A DNA stretch of 64,000 nucleotides. It comes from Alteromonas naphthalenivorans. GTDB taxonomy: Bacteria; Pseudomonadota; Gammaproteobacteria; Enterobacterales; Alteromonadaceae. The stretch lies in NCBI RefSeq assembly GCF_000213655.1, contig NC_015554.1:1984001-2048000 (forward strand), in the 5' to 3' direction. A program made the position numbers and the translations under genes. The notes beneath the pieces were generated by a model. The model did not search any database. It saw only the letters and a list, made by a program, of their open reading frames with translations, and was not told the origin of the DNA. Shown piece by piece: positions 37,297 through 46,575 of this stretch. Numbering within the stretch: position 1 is the first letter of the stretch; each line of letters opens with the position of its first letter.

Positions 37297-37330
37297 TGGC
37301 GGAGAGAGAGGGATTCAAACCCTCGATTCG
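37297..37330 (-). other. tRNA-Ser 3'-end remnant, probable att site
   Basis: Read on the minus strand, these 34 bases form the T-arm (stem GAGGG/CCCTC with 7-base loop TTTGAAT), the acceptor strand TCTCTCC, the discriminator G and an encoded CCA, as in bacterial tRNA-Ser genes. The remaining two thirds of the tRNA is absent; ggt coding begins 44 bases further on. The broken integrase lies next to it, so this is the likely att core of a genomic island. The intact tRNA gene is not in this window. Confidence 0.6.
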
Positions 37331-37373
37331 AACAGCTTAGTTTTATTTACGGAATATTGTTTAAATAAACCGC

Positions 37374-39131
37374 TTAGCGCCCTACCGCAACACCTTCACG
37401 TCTTGGATCCGCGCCACCAATAATTTTACCCGATTTAATTTGAATACCATGTAAACCGCTGTTTAAGTCGACAACCTTTACATTATGCCCTAACGCTTTT
37501 AACGGCGCTTCAAGCTCAGCAATTGGCGTTCCCTTTTCAAGAGCCGTGTAATCATTTCGGTTAGTAATTTTAGGTAAATTAATGGCCTGCTGTATGTCTA
37601 ATCCAAAATCTAACACGCCCACTAACGTTTGAGCCACGTAACTTACAATACGTGAGCCACCAGGAGAGCCTACCACCACTTCTAAGTCGCCATCCTTGTC
37701 GAATACCATTGTAGGGCTCATTGCGCTTCGTGGACGCTTACCTGGCTCAACACGGTTAGGGACAGGGAAACGATTTTGCGTAGGCGAAAACGAAAAGTCG
37801 GTTAATTGGTTATTTAGCAAGAAGCCACCCACCATCAAACCCGAACCGAACATAAACTCGATACTTGTGGTCATTGATACCGCATTGCCTTCTTTATCAA
37901 CAATAGAGAAATGCGAGGTATTAGGCTGTTCCATGTTGCTGCCAAGGCTAATATTGGCATCGCCGTAAGGGTTACCAGCACGTACACGTCGCCACTTCTT
38001 ATCTGGCGCAATACCTTCGGCGCGGCGATTCAAATACGCAGTGTTAATCATGGCGGCAAACGGAAGGTTGGTAAAATCACTATCCGCTATGTATTTTTCT
38101 CTGTCAGCGTAGGCCAGCGCGCTTGATTGAGTGAAAACGTTTGCGAATTCTACAGAGTCAGGCGTGAGGGTAGAAAAATCCTGCCCTTCTAACATTTTTA
38201 GAATTTGATACACGTTAATACCACCGGAACTTGGCGGTGCCATGCCACAAATCTGTTTATCACGATACAAGCCACATACCGGCTCACGTCGAATAGGCTC
38301 GTAAGCGGCTAAGTCCTCAGTCGTCATTTGACCTGGGTTAATTGACGCAGAATTTACCGTTTTAACAATCTTTTCTGCTAACTCGCCTTTATACAAATAA
38401 TCAGTGCCGTTTTCGGCAAGACCTTTTAAGGTTTTAGCCAATTGCTTATTTTTACGTATCGCGCCCTCTTTTAACGGAAGCCCCGCAGGAAAGAAGTAGG
38501 TAGAACTGGTTGGAAACGTTTTTAAACCTGGATGGTAATCAAGCGCAATAAGCTTAGCCAGCCGCGGCGACACGCGAAACCCTTCGGTCGCCGTTTTAAT
38601 CGTATCGTCAAACAATGTGTTCCATGGCAAGGTGCCGAATTCACTTTGTGCAGTTTCCAGCGCTTTAATCGCGCCAGGTACACCTACTGATTTCCCACCT
38701 ACCACGGCATCAAGCCATCGCATGGGCTTATTGCCTTCAATAAACCAATGCGAGTTTACGGCCGCAGGGGCGGTTTCTCTACCGTCGAAGGTGTGCAGCA
38801 CTTTGTTTTTATTGTCCCAATACAATATAAACCCGCCACCACCAATGCCTGAGGACTGTGGTTCAACCAGCGATAACATTGATTGCACGGCAACCGCTGC
38901 ATCAATGGCGCTTCCCCCTTTGGCCAATATGTTTTTGCCTGCCCAGGAGGCGTATGGGTTAGCCGCTACCACCATGTAATCATTCGCAGAAAAGGCTTGT
39001 TTATCTACATACCCCGTGGCGGCCTCTGGCTCCCCTACTTCTCTTACTTGCTGTGCATTTGCAGACACCAACAGGCAGCTTGAAACTGCAATGGCTAAAA
39101 ACGATGAACTAAACCATGAACCACGTTTCAA
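37374..39131 (-). CDS. ggt: Gamma-glutamyltransferase
   Basis: The 585-residue Ntn-hydrolase precursor has a signal peptide (to SANA) and self-cleaves before the catalytic Thr405 in PNTSHFSIVDKEGNAVSMTT, giving large and small subunits. GGT motifs IGGGGFILYW, APPSSGGINVYQILKMLE and SPGGSRIVSYV are present. The enzyme is periplasmic and breaks down glutathione and other gamma-glutamyl compounds. It is 15 bases downstream of an enoyl-CoA hydratase gene on the same strand. Length and motif order are standard; the island ends just beyond its 3' end. Confidence 0.94.
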   Translation of the reverse strand: MKRGSWFSSSFLAIAVSSCLLVSANAQQVREVGEPEAATGYVDKQAFSANDYMVVAANPYASWAGKNILAKGGSAIDAAVAVQSMLSLVEPQSSGIGGGGFILYWDNKNKVLHTFDGRETAPAAVNSHWFIEGNKPMRWLDAVVGGKSVGVPGAIKALETAQSEFGTLPWNTLFDDTIKTATEGFRVSPRLAKLIALDYHPGLKTFPTSSTYFFPAGLPLKEGAIRKNKQLAKTLKGLAENGTDYLYKGELAEKIVKTVNSASINPGQMTTEDLAAYEPIRREPVCGLYRDKQICGMAPPSSGGINVYQILKMLEGQDFSTLTPDSVEFANVFTQSSALAYADREKYIADSDFTNLPFAAMINTAYLNRRAEGIAPDKKWRRVRAGNPYGDANISLGSNMEQPNTSHFSIVDKEGNAVSMTTSIEFMFGSGLMVGGFLLNNQLTDFSFSPTQNRFPVPNRVEPGKRPRSAMSPTMVFDKDGDLEVVVGSPGGSRIVSYVAQTLVGVLDFGLDIQQAINLPKITNRNDYTALEKGTPIAELEAPLKALGHNVKVVDLNSGLHGIQIKSGKIIGGADPRREGVAVGR

Positions 39132-39146
39132 AATATGACTTCCTCT

Positions 39147-39911
39147 TTATTTAAATTTCTCCGGATTGATCGGACGTTTTGACAAAAACGCATCAAACGC
39201 TTCACGGGCGGCCTCTGAATCCATAGCTTGACCAAACACATCGAATTCAATATCCATATAGTGATGGGTAGATTCCACATCATTCTTTAATAGTGATTTG
39301 GTTTGCATCAATGCAAATGAGGGCTTTGCCACCAACTTTTTACATACCGATGTCACTTTCTCGGTTAACTCCTCGGCAGAATAGCTTCCGGTAATTAACC
39401 CAAACTGACAGGCATCTTCTGTGCCAAATGGTTCGCCTAACATCAGCCACTCGCTGGCTTTTACATGCCCTGCCATTTTCGGAAGAAGATAACTTGAAGC
39501 AAATTCAGGAACAAGACCTAAGTTGATGAATGGTAGAACAAATCGGGTGTTTGTCTCAGCATAGATAAAATCGCAGTGTAAAAGCATTGTCGTGCCTATA
39601 CCCACAGCCATGCCATGAACCTGCGCTACTACCGGCACTTTGCAGTTTATTAGCCCACGCATAAATGCCGCAGACTCATTCACGTCATCCCCTTCTTTGC
39701 GCCCTGCAAAATCACTAATATCGTTACCTGAAGTAAAACAGTCGCCTTCACCACGGAACAGCACAGTCTTAATGCTATCGTCATTTTCAATACTGAATAA
39801 TGCGTCAGCCATGCTCTGATACATTTCTCGGGTTAAGGCGTTTTTCTTCTCTGGGCGATTAATGGTGATCGTTAAGATCCCGTTTTTCTTTTCACTTAAA
39901 ATTAGAGACAT
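39147..39911 (-). CDS. Enoyl-CoA hydratase/isomerase family protein
   Basis: The 254-residue crotonase-fold protein has the N-terminal ITINRPEKKNALTREMYQSM, the oxyanion-hole segment FTSGNDISDF and the second hole region HGMAVGIGTTMLLHCDFI. FVLPFINLGLVPEFASSYLL carries the acidic residue common in isomerase-type members. The exact reaction (hydratase, isomerase or PaaG-like) is uncertain. It lies immediately upstream of ggt, with no obvious functional link, and far from other beta-oxidation genes of this window. Confidence 0.88.
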   Translation of the reverse strand: MSLILSEKKNGILTITINRPEKKNALTREMYQSMADALFSIENDDSIKTVLFRGEGDCFTSGNDISDFAGRKEGDDVNESAAFMRGLINCKVPVVAQVHGMAVGIGTTMLLHCDFIYAETNTRFVLPFINLGLVPEFASSYLLPKMAGHVKASEWLMLGEPFGTEDACQFGLITGSYSAEELTEKVTSVCKKLVAKPSFALMQTKSLLKNDVESTHHYMDIEFDVFGQAMDSEAAREAFDAFLSKRPINPEKFK

Positions 39912-40050
39912 TTGTCACCTCATTACGTTTTTATGATTGTTATATAGGCGGAAGCCGACGAAAAAAGCATTTTTACCGATAACGCTTTCCACCCTACTGG
40001 CAATTTTATGTATCATACCCAGCACACACGGATTACTAAAATAAATAACA

Positions 40051-40638
40051 ATGATGATGTCACTACCGGTCTCACCTAAGTATAGCGTAGGCCCACTTAT
40101 TTTAGCGCTTTGCGCTATCGTCGCTTTTTTCTTAGAGCCACTCTCTGGTGAGTGGTTAGCTTACGATCGTTTCGCCATTCAAGGGTTAGAAACCTGGCGT
40201 TTATTATCTGGCAATATTGTGCACACCAATGGGTATCACTTGCTGCTGAATTTATCAGGCCTTACCTTACTATGGGCGTTACACGGCGAACATTACCGAA
40301 TAGGTCGTTTTTTAAAAGTGTTTGTATGGTGCAGCTTAGGCACAAGTGCAGGCCTTTATCTGTTTTCTGAAGATCTTATTTGGTATGCGGGGTTATCTGG
40401 TGCGCTACACGGTATATTCGTATGGGGCGCATTAATGGATATTATGAATAAGATGCGCTCGGGTTGGATTTTACTGGGCGGTGTGGCGCTTAAAGTGATT
40501 TATGAACAAATATCAGGCAGTAGTGCTCAGGTTGCTGCACTGATTGACGCCAAAGTTGCCATCGATTCGCACTTATTCGGTGCGCTAAGTGGATTAATCA
40601 TCTTCACACTTATGTGGCTAACCGCTAAAAAACGGTAG
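40051..40638 (+). CDS. rrtA: Rhombosortase
   Basis: The 195-residue six-helix membrane serine protease of the rhomboid clan has the catalytic Ser116 in AGLSGALHG and His174 in IDSHLFGALSG, and the family-typical ETWRLLSGNIVHTNGYHLLLN. Rhombosortases cut the C-terminal GlyGly-CTERM anchor of exported proteins, releasing or lipid-tethering them. No protein in this window ends with an obvious GlyGly-CTERM tail. Three ATGs in a row leave the precise start open by one or two residues. Confidence 0.88.
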   Translation: MMMSLPVSPKYSVGPLILALCAIVAFFLEPLSGEWLAYDRFAIQGLETWRLLSGNIVHTNGYHLLLNLSGLTLLWALHGEHYRIGRFLKVFVWCSLGTSAGLYLFSEDLIWYAGLSGALHGIFVWGALMDIMNKMRSGWILLGGVALKVIYEQISGSSAQVAALIDAKVAIDSHLFGALSGLIIFTLMWLTAKKR

Positions 40639-40706
40639 TTAACGAGTGAAATAGCATCGGGGGTGACAATACGACTTCCTTTACTCACTACTGACTACCA
40701 CTAAAA

Positions 40707-40737
40707 CAAAAACGCCCCTTTATAGGGGCGTTTTTTT
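40707..40737. terminator. Bidirectional terminator between rrtA and the S9 peptidase
   Basis: AAAAACGCCCC-TTTATA-GGGGCGTTTTTTT forms a strong hairpin with A-run and T-run for the converging genes. Confidence 0.93.
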
Positions 40738-40761
40738 ATCTTAATAGCCAGCCTTTGCTCA

Positions 40762-43299
40762 CTACAAATTCTCTTCGAATAACTTATAGATTCGGCGGTA
40801 TTCATCTAACCAAGAGCTTGGTTGAACGAAGCCATGTGGCTCTACAGGGTAAATAGCCGTTTCAAAGTCTTCCTTTTCTAGCTCAATTAAGCGCTGTACT
40901 AGTCGAACCGTGTCATGGAAAAACACATTGTCATCTACCATGGGTGCATTAATTAACAGTGGTTTCTCTAGCCCTTCTGCAAAATAAATAGGTGAACTGC
41001 GCTCATAGGCAATAGGATCGACATCCGGGGTGTTTAGGATGTTTGACGTATATCCAATGTTATAGTGCGCCCAATCAGTAACTGGGCGAAGCGCTGCACC
41101 AGCTGCAAAAAGATCTGGTGCGTTGAACATAGACATAAAGGTTAAGAACCCACCATAAGAGCCCCCATACGTGCCTATTCGATTGCGATCGACATTGGCG
41201 TTTTCTACCAACCAATTTACACCGTCTCGTAAATCTTGTACTTCAGGTGTCCCCATGTTGCGGTAGATAGCCGTGCGCCAGTCGCGCCCGTAACCTGCTG
41301 AGGCACGGTAGTCCATATCAAGTACCACATACCCCTGTTGCACTAGCATGCTATTAAACATGTATTCTCTGAAATACAACGACCACCCTAGGTGGGCATT
41401 CTGCAAATAACCTGCACCGTGATTAAAGACTACTGCCTTGAGCGGCTTATCTGCTTGATAATCTTTAGGTAAGTATACGCGGGCATAAATAGGGGCATCG
41501 GTGTGACTAGATGGAATGGCTACTACATTAGGCACTGCCCACGGCATAGCGGTAAATGCATCGCTTACCGTATCGGTAATTTTTATAGCCGCTTCTTTGC
41601 TATTTACTGCTTTAACATAAAGCTCAGGAGGGCGAGACACTTTGCCATGACTTAACACTAATGTGGCGTTATCTGGACTGAGTTCATACTCTGTTAAACC
41701 GTTGAGGTCGGTTAGCGCTTCTACTTCACCGCCGGTAGCCTTCACGCGATAAACTTCAAAGATACTAGGATGTTTACTGTTCGCGGTAAAGTACATCCAC
41801 ATATCATCGCTAGACAACGTTGGGTTGTCGGTAATGAACGTACCTTGAGTTAAGGCTTTAGGCGCTTGCCCTGGTTCTTGCGTATAAAGATGTGCATACC
41901 CTGAATGTTCAGACTGATAATACAAGGTTTCGCTGTTATTAAACCAACCGAAGCTGTTAAAACGATAATTTACCCACGCATCATCATGTAGGCGATGTTG
42001 GTTAACTAAACGTTGGTTGTCTAAGTCTACTGTAGCAATCCAGCGATCTTTGTTGTCCCAAGCCTCTACCATTACCGCAACTTGCTCACCGTCTTTATGC
42101 CAGCTTATAGACGGCTTTTGCCAGTTCCAGCTAGACAGCAAAGTAATAGGTCTTGGTAAGCGATTAACATCATAACTTTCACCCTTAGCTTTTGCATTTT
42201 CAGCCTTTACATCGGCTAATACATCATCGTTATAGCCCGGTAAGCTAAAGTAATTTAATAGAGACTTTTCGCCACTTGCTAAGTCTAAAAGCCAAAGCTG
42301 ATGATTAATCGGTTCAGCGTCAGCTACTTTTCTACGTACAGGCTTGCTCGCTATGCGGCTATCTTCCTGAATGTAGTGCGGCATAATGTCACTATCGTCT
42401 CGGGAAGGTGTATCTGGCGTGGTCGCCACAATCGCAAAATTCCCTTTCGGAGATACGCTCACGCCTACCAGTTTATGGGCTTTATCAAAATAAAAAGTAT
42501 CAGGTGCAATGCTGGTGTTATTTACCGCAAGCGTATCTTGCGCCTTCGCCTTCGCTTCACGATCTTTACGCTTTTTAGCAATATACTGAATTAATGATTG
42601 TTGCTGCTCGGCAATATAATCTTTTGGCGCGGCGACTGGTTCTGGTTCATCGCTGAATGCCCAACTTACCAATTCTTCTCTGCTGCCGTTGGTTAGATCT
42701 ATAGCAATGGCGCTGTTGCCACTTAATGCCATTAAACGCCCATCAGTCATAAAAGATAGCGATGAGAGAAAGCTACCACCACGGGTAAGTTGCACAACGT
42801 CATCATTAGCAAATTGCACATATACGCTGTCTTTAAACCGGTAGGCAATGACGCCGTCTGCGCGCTCTACCCGCTCATCGTATTTATATTGATGTAATTG
42901 AGATAGCGGTGCTTTTTCACTTTTATCTGCTGCATCAAGACTTGCTATATAAACATCTTTTAGCTTGCTGTTAGCTTGTTCTCTTTCGTAAACAATGTGG
43001 CTACCATCAATTGACCACCCCATATTAGTCGGGGCTCTGCCTAACCATTGTGGATCTGCCATAATTTGTTTTAAGGTAATCTCACCGTTTTCTGAATACT
43101 GTACAGGGCCCTGCTCAATGTCGGGAGTGTAGGAAGCAATTGGCTCATTACGGATACTTTTAGGTGCCCTAGATGAAAGGGTGTCACTTTGGGCGGAGCT
43201 TGTTTTAGCGTTTGATTGAGTGTTTGAATCTGTATTGGCGCACCCACCAAGGAGAAGCGTAATACTTGTTGCTAAAACAAGGGAGGAAAATTTCTGCAT
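40762..43299 (-). CDS. S9 family prolyl oligopeptidase-like lipoprotein
   Basis: The 845-residue protein has a lipoprotein signal (ITLLLGGC at the lipobox), a long WD40/beta-propeller-like middle (for example PSISWHKDGEQVAVMVEAWD and DNPTLSSDDMWMYFTANSKH), and a C-terminal alpha/beta hydrolase. The catalytic Ser714 is in TYGGSYGGFL, the Asp region in NAPMVDDNVFFHDT and the His in YPVEPHGFVQ. It should be a DPP IV or acylaminoacyl-peptidase-like enzyme exposed on the outer membrane or in the periplasm. Substrate is unknown. Confidence 0.9.
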   Translation of the reverse strand: MQKFSSLVLATSITLLLGGCANTDSNTQSNAKTSSAQSDTLSSRAPKSIRNEPIASYTPDIEQGPVQYSENGEITLKQIMADPQWLGRAPTNMGWSIDGSHIVYEREQANSKLKDVYIASLDAADKSEKAPLSQLHQYKYDERVERADGVIAYRFKDSVYVQFANDDVVQLTRGGSFLSSLSFMTDGRLMALSGNSAIAIDLTNGSREELVSWAFSDEPEPVAAPKDYIAEQQQSLIQYIAKKRKDREAKAKAQDTLAVNNTSIAPDTFYFDKAHKLVGVSVSPKGNFAIVATTPDTPSRDDSDIMPHYIQEDSRIASKPVRRKVADAEPINHQLWLLDLASGEKSLLNYFSLPGYNDDVLADVKAENAKAKGESYDVNRLPRPITLLSSWNWQKPSISWHKDGEQVAVMVEAWDNKDRWIATVDLDNQRLVNQHRLHDDAWVNYRFNSFGWFNNSETLYYQSEHSGYAHLYTQEPGQAPKALTQGTFITDNPTLSSDDMWMYFTANSKHPSIFEVYRVKATGGEVEALTDLNGLTEYELSPDNATLVLSHGKVSRPPELYVKAVNSKEAAIKITDTVSDAFTAMPWAVPNVVAIPSSHTDAPIYARVYLPKDYQADKPLKAVVFNHGAGYLQNAHLGWSLYFREYMFNSMLVQQGYVVLDMDYRASAGYGRDWRTAIYRNMGTPEVQDLRDGVNWLVENANVDRNRIGTYGGSYGGFLTFMSMFNAPDLFAAGAALRPVTDWAHYNIGYTSNILNTPDVDPIAYERSSPIYFAEGLEKPLLINAPMVDDNVFFHDTVRLVQRLIELEKEDFETAIYPVEPHGFVQPSSWLDEYRRIYKLFEENL

Positions 43300-43470
43300 A
43301 ATAACGACTTTATTTTTTAGTTATGCCCACATTATACCCAGAGAATCGAGCGATTGACTATTAGGCTGTAAACCCTAAGTGGAAATTACTCAATTCGACA
43401 AATCCCTAATATATAAACCACTGATAAAAATCTCTTAATAAAAAGCCGCGCATAAAATGGCAAGACGCAT

Positions 43471-43497
43471 AAAAAAGCCCCGCATAATATGCGGGGC
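43471..43497 (-). terminator. Terminator of azoR
   Basis: A perfect GCCCCGCATA/TATGCGGGGC palindrome is followed on the minus strand by a six-T run (A-run 43471-43476 on plus). It lies about 70 bases beyond the azoR stop. Confidence 0.88.
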
Positions 43498-43568
43498 AAT
43501 CAAGCACACTCAACTTGGAACACACTTTAGCTCAAACGCACTCATTGCGTTTTGCTAACTGCATAGAT

Positions 43569-44177
43569 TTAGTCAGCGACTTTTTGGGTTAGTTCAATTA
43601 TTTTACCCTTCGCATTAGCGATACTTTCATTAGCACTGTCTTCACCCATACTAAGTCCTTCTGCATAAACAAATTTCACGTCAGTAATACCGATGAAATT
43701 TAAAAAGTGAGTTAAGTATGGTGTTTGTGTATCGTAATCACCGCCTTCGTAAACGCCGCCTCGACTAGCAAATACCTTCGCTTGCTTGCCTTCAAGCAAA
43801 CCTACCGGCCCAGTTTCAGTATATTTAAAGGTAATACCCGCCCGTGCAATACGGTCGAAATAGGCTTTAAGTGAAGAAGGAATACCGAAGTTGTACATAG
43901 GAACTGCTAGCACAATTTCATCTGCCGCTTGAAGTTGTGCAACGAGGTCATCGGAAACCGCAGCTAAACGCTTTTGTGAAGAAGTACGCTCGCTAGCGTC
44001 TGTCATCCACGCTTGCATTTCTTCACCGGTTAGATGTGCCAACGCTAGTTCTGCTACATCAACTTTTGTAACCGATGTTTCGCTGCCCTCACGTGACTGA
44101 AGATAATAGTCAGCGAGCTCGGTTGATTTACTGTTTTCGCCATTAAGGCTTGAATACACAACAAGAATAGACGTCAT
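43569..44177 (-). CDS. azoR: FMN-dependent NADH-azoreductase AzoR
   Basis: The 202-residue flavodoxin-like protein has the N-terminal FMN site ILVVYSSLNGENSKSTELAD, the family motif AVPMYNFGIPSSLKAYFDRI and FASRGGVYEGGDYDTQTPYL. AzoR reduces quinones and azo compounds with NADH and helps resist thiol-reactive or quinone stress. It is read alone; the upstream 390 bases hold no other gene I can support. The identification by family is firm. Confidence 0.93.
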   Translation of the reverse strand: MTSILVVYSSLNGENSKSTELADYYLQSREGSETSVTKVDVAELALAHLTGEEMQAWMTDASERTSSQKRLAAVSDDLVAQLQAADEIVLAVPMYNFGIPSSLKAYFDRIARAGITFKYTETGPVGLLEGKQAKVFASRGGVYEGGDYDTQTPYLTHFLNFIGITDVKFVYAEGLSMGEDSANESIANAKGKIIELTQKVAD

Positions 44178-44567
44178 TACATTTCTCCTATTAATTTAGT
44201 GTGTAAATAATAAAAGACTGTAAATCGAATATATATTAGGAAAATACCCACCTATCGTTCGAATTTAATTGATGAATGACCCGTGTTATAGAATTCATTA
44301 GCGTAATATGACTAACAGGAATACGGAACGGTAAATTAGACATTGCATGGTTGGAGGGATTTAAATGGAAAGAAAGGGCAAGAAGCTGATCCTCTCACTG
44401 CTAACCCAGAATCAATCGAGTTTGCCACAACACAACTAAGAGAATTAATGCGATGAAAAGGATCTAGCTACTTCTTGCAGAATTGATAATAACACCACTT
44501 TTTGTTCGTTACTGCTCCGATGACGAACAAAAAGTGAAATTGACGTTAAATCAATGAAACAGAGAAT
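44178..44567. other. Intergenic region between azoR and the PLP-enzyme gene
   Basis: These 390 bases hold the azoR promoter region and a 14-bp perfect inverted repeat at 44496-44536. A 24-codon frame at 44365-44439 has a GGAGGG ribosome-like site, but nothing else supports it as a gene. Confidence 0.5.
44496..44536 (-). terminator. Long inverted repeat after the PLP-enzyme gene
   Basis: CACTTTTTGTTCGT and ACGAACAAAAAGTG pair perfectly (14 bp) around a 13-base loop. It begins 32 bases past the minus-strand stop. The T-run is within the stem instead of after it, so it may block transcription or RNA decay rather than act as a standard terminator. Confidence 0.5.
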
Positions 44568-45821
44568 TTATTCTGCTGCATATTTGCGGTCGAAGGCATT
44601 CGTAAAATCATTAATAAGATCGTCGGTATCTTCAATACCTACCGATATTCTTATCATGGTATCTGAAACACCCATAGCTTCCCGCTCTTCTGCTGTATTT
44701 TCAAAGTAAATCGTTGGAGCAACAGGCAACGCCAGCGTACGGTTATCACCTAAGTGCGTAGCGCAAATTACCAACTCTAGGGCATTTAAGAATTGAACTG
44801 GGTCAATATCATCAACAAGGGTAAAGCTAAGAATAGCGCCATAGCCTCTTTTTAACTGCTCTCGCGCCATAAAGTGCTGCGGGTGGCTAGCCAGCCCAGG
44901 ATAAAATACGTGTTTTACTTTGGGGTGGTTATCTAAAAACATAGCGAGCTTTTGTGAATTCTCACATGCTCGAGCTAAGCGCAAGCTTAACGTTTCCATA
45001 CCTAACGCAATGGCGGTTGCAGACTGAGGGGCCAGTGTGGCGCCTAAATCGCGTAACCCTTTTTTCTTAATTTGTGTTAAACCCCATTGGGCTTCATCGG
45101 CAACTTGGTAAGCACTTTTAATGTTTCCAAAGCCTTTCCAATTGAACAGGCCGGTATCAATAACAGCACCGCCCAACACATTACCATGACCAGAAATGTA
45201 TTTGGTCAGTGAGCAAAATATTAACGAGGCTTTTAGTTCTTTGGCGTAAAAAAGCGGTGGCGGTGTCATGGTGTTATCAACCATAAACAAAATATTACGC
45301 TCTTCGCAGTACTGACCGATAGCACGTAGGTCGGCAACTTGGGTTACCGGGTTGGCTACCGTTTCAGTATAGACCCCTTTCGTGTTAGGTAAATAAGCTT
45401 CTTTAACGTTTTGGATATCCGTTACATCAGCAAAGGTAATCTGAACACCATAATCGGCAAGCGTATCGAAGAAGCTTCGCGTATTCCCAAACAGATATTG
45501 GCTAACGATAAGGTGATCGCCAGCTTTTAAAAGCGAAAACAAGGTACTGCTAATGGCAGACATCCCTGTTGAGAAGCATAAAGCCCCTAAGCCGCCCTCA
45601 AGGTCGTTAAGCATATTTTGCAATGCGGCAACCGACGGAGATGATGAGCGCGAATATACGTGGGCTGCACGTTTGCCCTGAAAAGCATCAATGATACCTT
45701 GGGCATCAGAAAATTCGAAAAGTACAGAATTAGAAGTGCTGGTATGCACGCCGCCATGCTCTGGGGTATTGAGCAAACGATCTGCGTGAACCTGCCGGGT
45801 TGTAAATCCCTGTTTTGACAC
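44568..45821 (-). CDS. Cystathionine gamma-synthase-family PLP enzyme
   Basis: The 417-residue enzyme belongs to the Cys/Met metabolism PLP family: AHVYSRSSSPSVAALQNMLN, CFSTGMSAISSTLFSLLKAGDH in the cofactor site and the PLP lysine in SLTKYISGHGNVLGG. Members include cystathionine gamma-synthase, gamma-lyase and O-acetylhomoserine sulfhydrylase; the close family of this one is often annotated only as gamma-synthase-like. The SSSPS in place of the usual NPT is a small deviation. It starts 20 bases after the acyltransferase gene ends, on the same strand. Confidence 0.85.
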   Translation of the reverse strand: MSKQGFTTRQVHADRLLNTPEHGGVHTSTSNSVLFEFSDAQGIIDAFQGKRAAHVYSRSSSPSVAALQNMLNDLEGGLGALCFSTGMSAISSTLFSLLKAGDHLIVSQYLFGNTRSFFDTLADYGVQITFADVTDIQNVKEAYLPNTKGVYTETVANPVTQVADLRAIGQYCEERNILFMVDNTMTPPPLFYAKELKASLIFCSLTKYISGHGNVLGGAVIDTGLFNWKGFGNIKSAYQVADEAQWGLTQIKKKGLRDLGATLAPQSATAIALGMETLSLRLARACENSQKLAMFLDNHPKVKHVFYPGLASHPQHFMAREQLKRGYGAILSFTLVDDIDPVQFLNALELVICATHLGDNRTLALPVAPTIYFENTAEEREAMGVSDTMIRISVGIEDTDDLINDFTNAFDRKYAAE

Positions 45822-45840
45822 GGGTGAACGCTCCGTTACG

Positions 45841-46446
45841 TTAGCTGGTTATACAGTTTTTTGGATAATGGGCGCAAACGTTAGCATAAAACGCATAAAT
45901 AGTTTGCATTTGTTCTTCAATATCGTCGATTTGGTCAATAATTGGGCCAAGTACAACGGTTTTCTTGGCGTAATCAAGCCCTAGCAGCTGAATGGGAATA
46001 TTGGCCTCTTTAGCAATGTACATAAAACCGGTTTTCCAAGGAAATACGCCTTTTCGTGTCCCTTCTGGTGCCAAGGCCAATACTACTTCTTCGCTGTCTT
46101 GTATCTGACGTACGATATTATTCACCACCCCATGTGCTTTACTTCGCTCTATGGGTATGCCGCCAAGTTTCCTCACAATATAGCCTAAAGGGGGTGTAAA
46201 AATGGTGTGTTTGCCAAAAAAGTTAACCTTAATTCTTAACGCAAACACCACCAGTATGCCTATAAAGAAATCCCAGTTCGACGTATGTGGAGCAACAGCC
46301 AATATCACTTTTTTATCGTTGATGAGCTCGCCTTCCACTCGCCACCCCCGTTTAGTTAAAATAAAACTGCCGCAAGCACTTAGCCAGTGTGGCCATTTGC
46401 GTGGTAACTTATTGCCCACTAACTGATGATGAATCGTTTTTTTCAT
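45841..46446 (-). CDS. PlsC-like 1-acylglycerol-3-phosphate acyltransferase
   Basis: The 201-residue protein has the acyltransferase catalytic motif Hx4D as HTSNWD (His54 to Asp59) and the phosphate-binding APEGTRKGVFPWKTGF. This short form, with VAPHTSNWDFF and no long membrane anchor, is a common paralogue of PlsC in marine gammaproteobacteria and may act in lipid remodelling. Substrate is not known. It precedes the PLP-enzyme gene by 19 bases on the same strand, which suggests an operon. Confidence 0.85.
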   Translation of the reverse strand: MKKTIHHQLVGNKLPRKWPHWLSACGSFILTKRGWRVEGELINDKKVILAVAPHTSNWDFFIGILVVFALRIKVNFFGKHTIFTPPLGYIVRKLGGIPIERSKAHGVVNNIVRQIQDSEEVVLALAPEGTRKGVFPWKTGFMYIAKEANIPIQLLGLDYAKKTVVLGPIIDQIDDIEEQMQTIYAFYANVCAHYPKNCITS

Positions 46447-46575
46447 TCTTGTTATTCTCTTACTACGTTTTAGCGGGTAAGCATAAAAAAGTTAGCGGCA
46501 ATCCACCACCTTTACATGATATTGAATGCGGTTACCGTGTTCATTATTCACAACAGTCAGCGAGTAAAGTTGTAT

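Noticed and set aside
44365..44439. 24-residue small protein with a GGAGGG ribosome-like site
   Set aside because: The spacing is good, but a single short frame without homologues or a clear promoter is not enough to call a gene.
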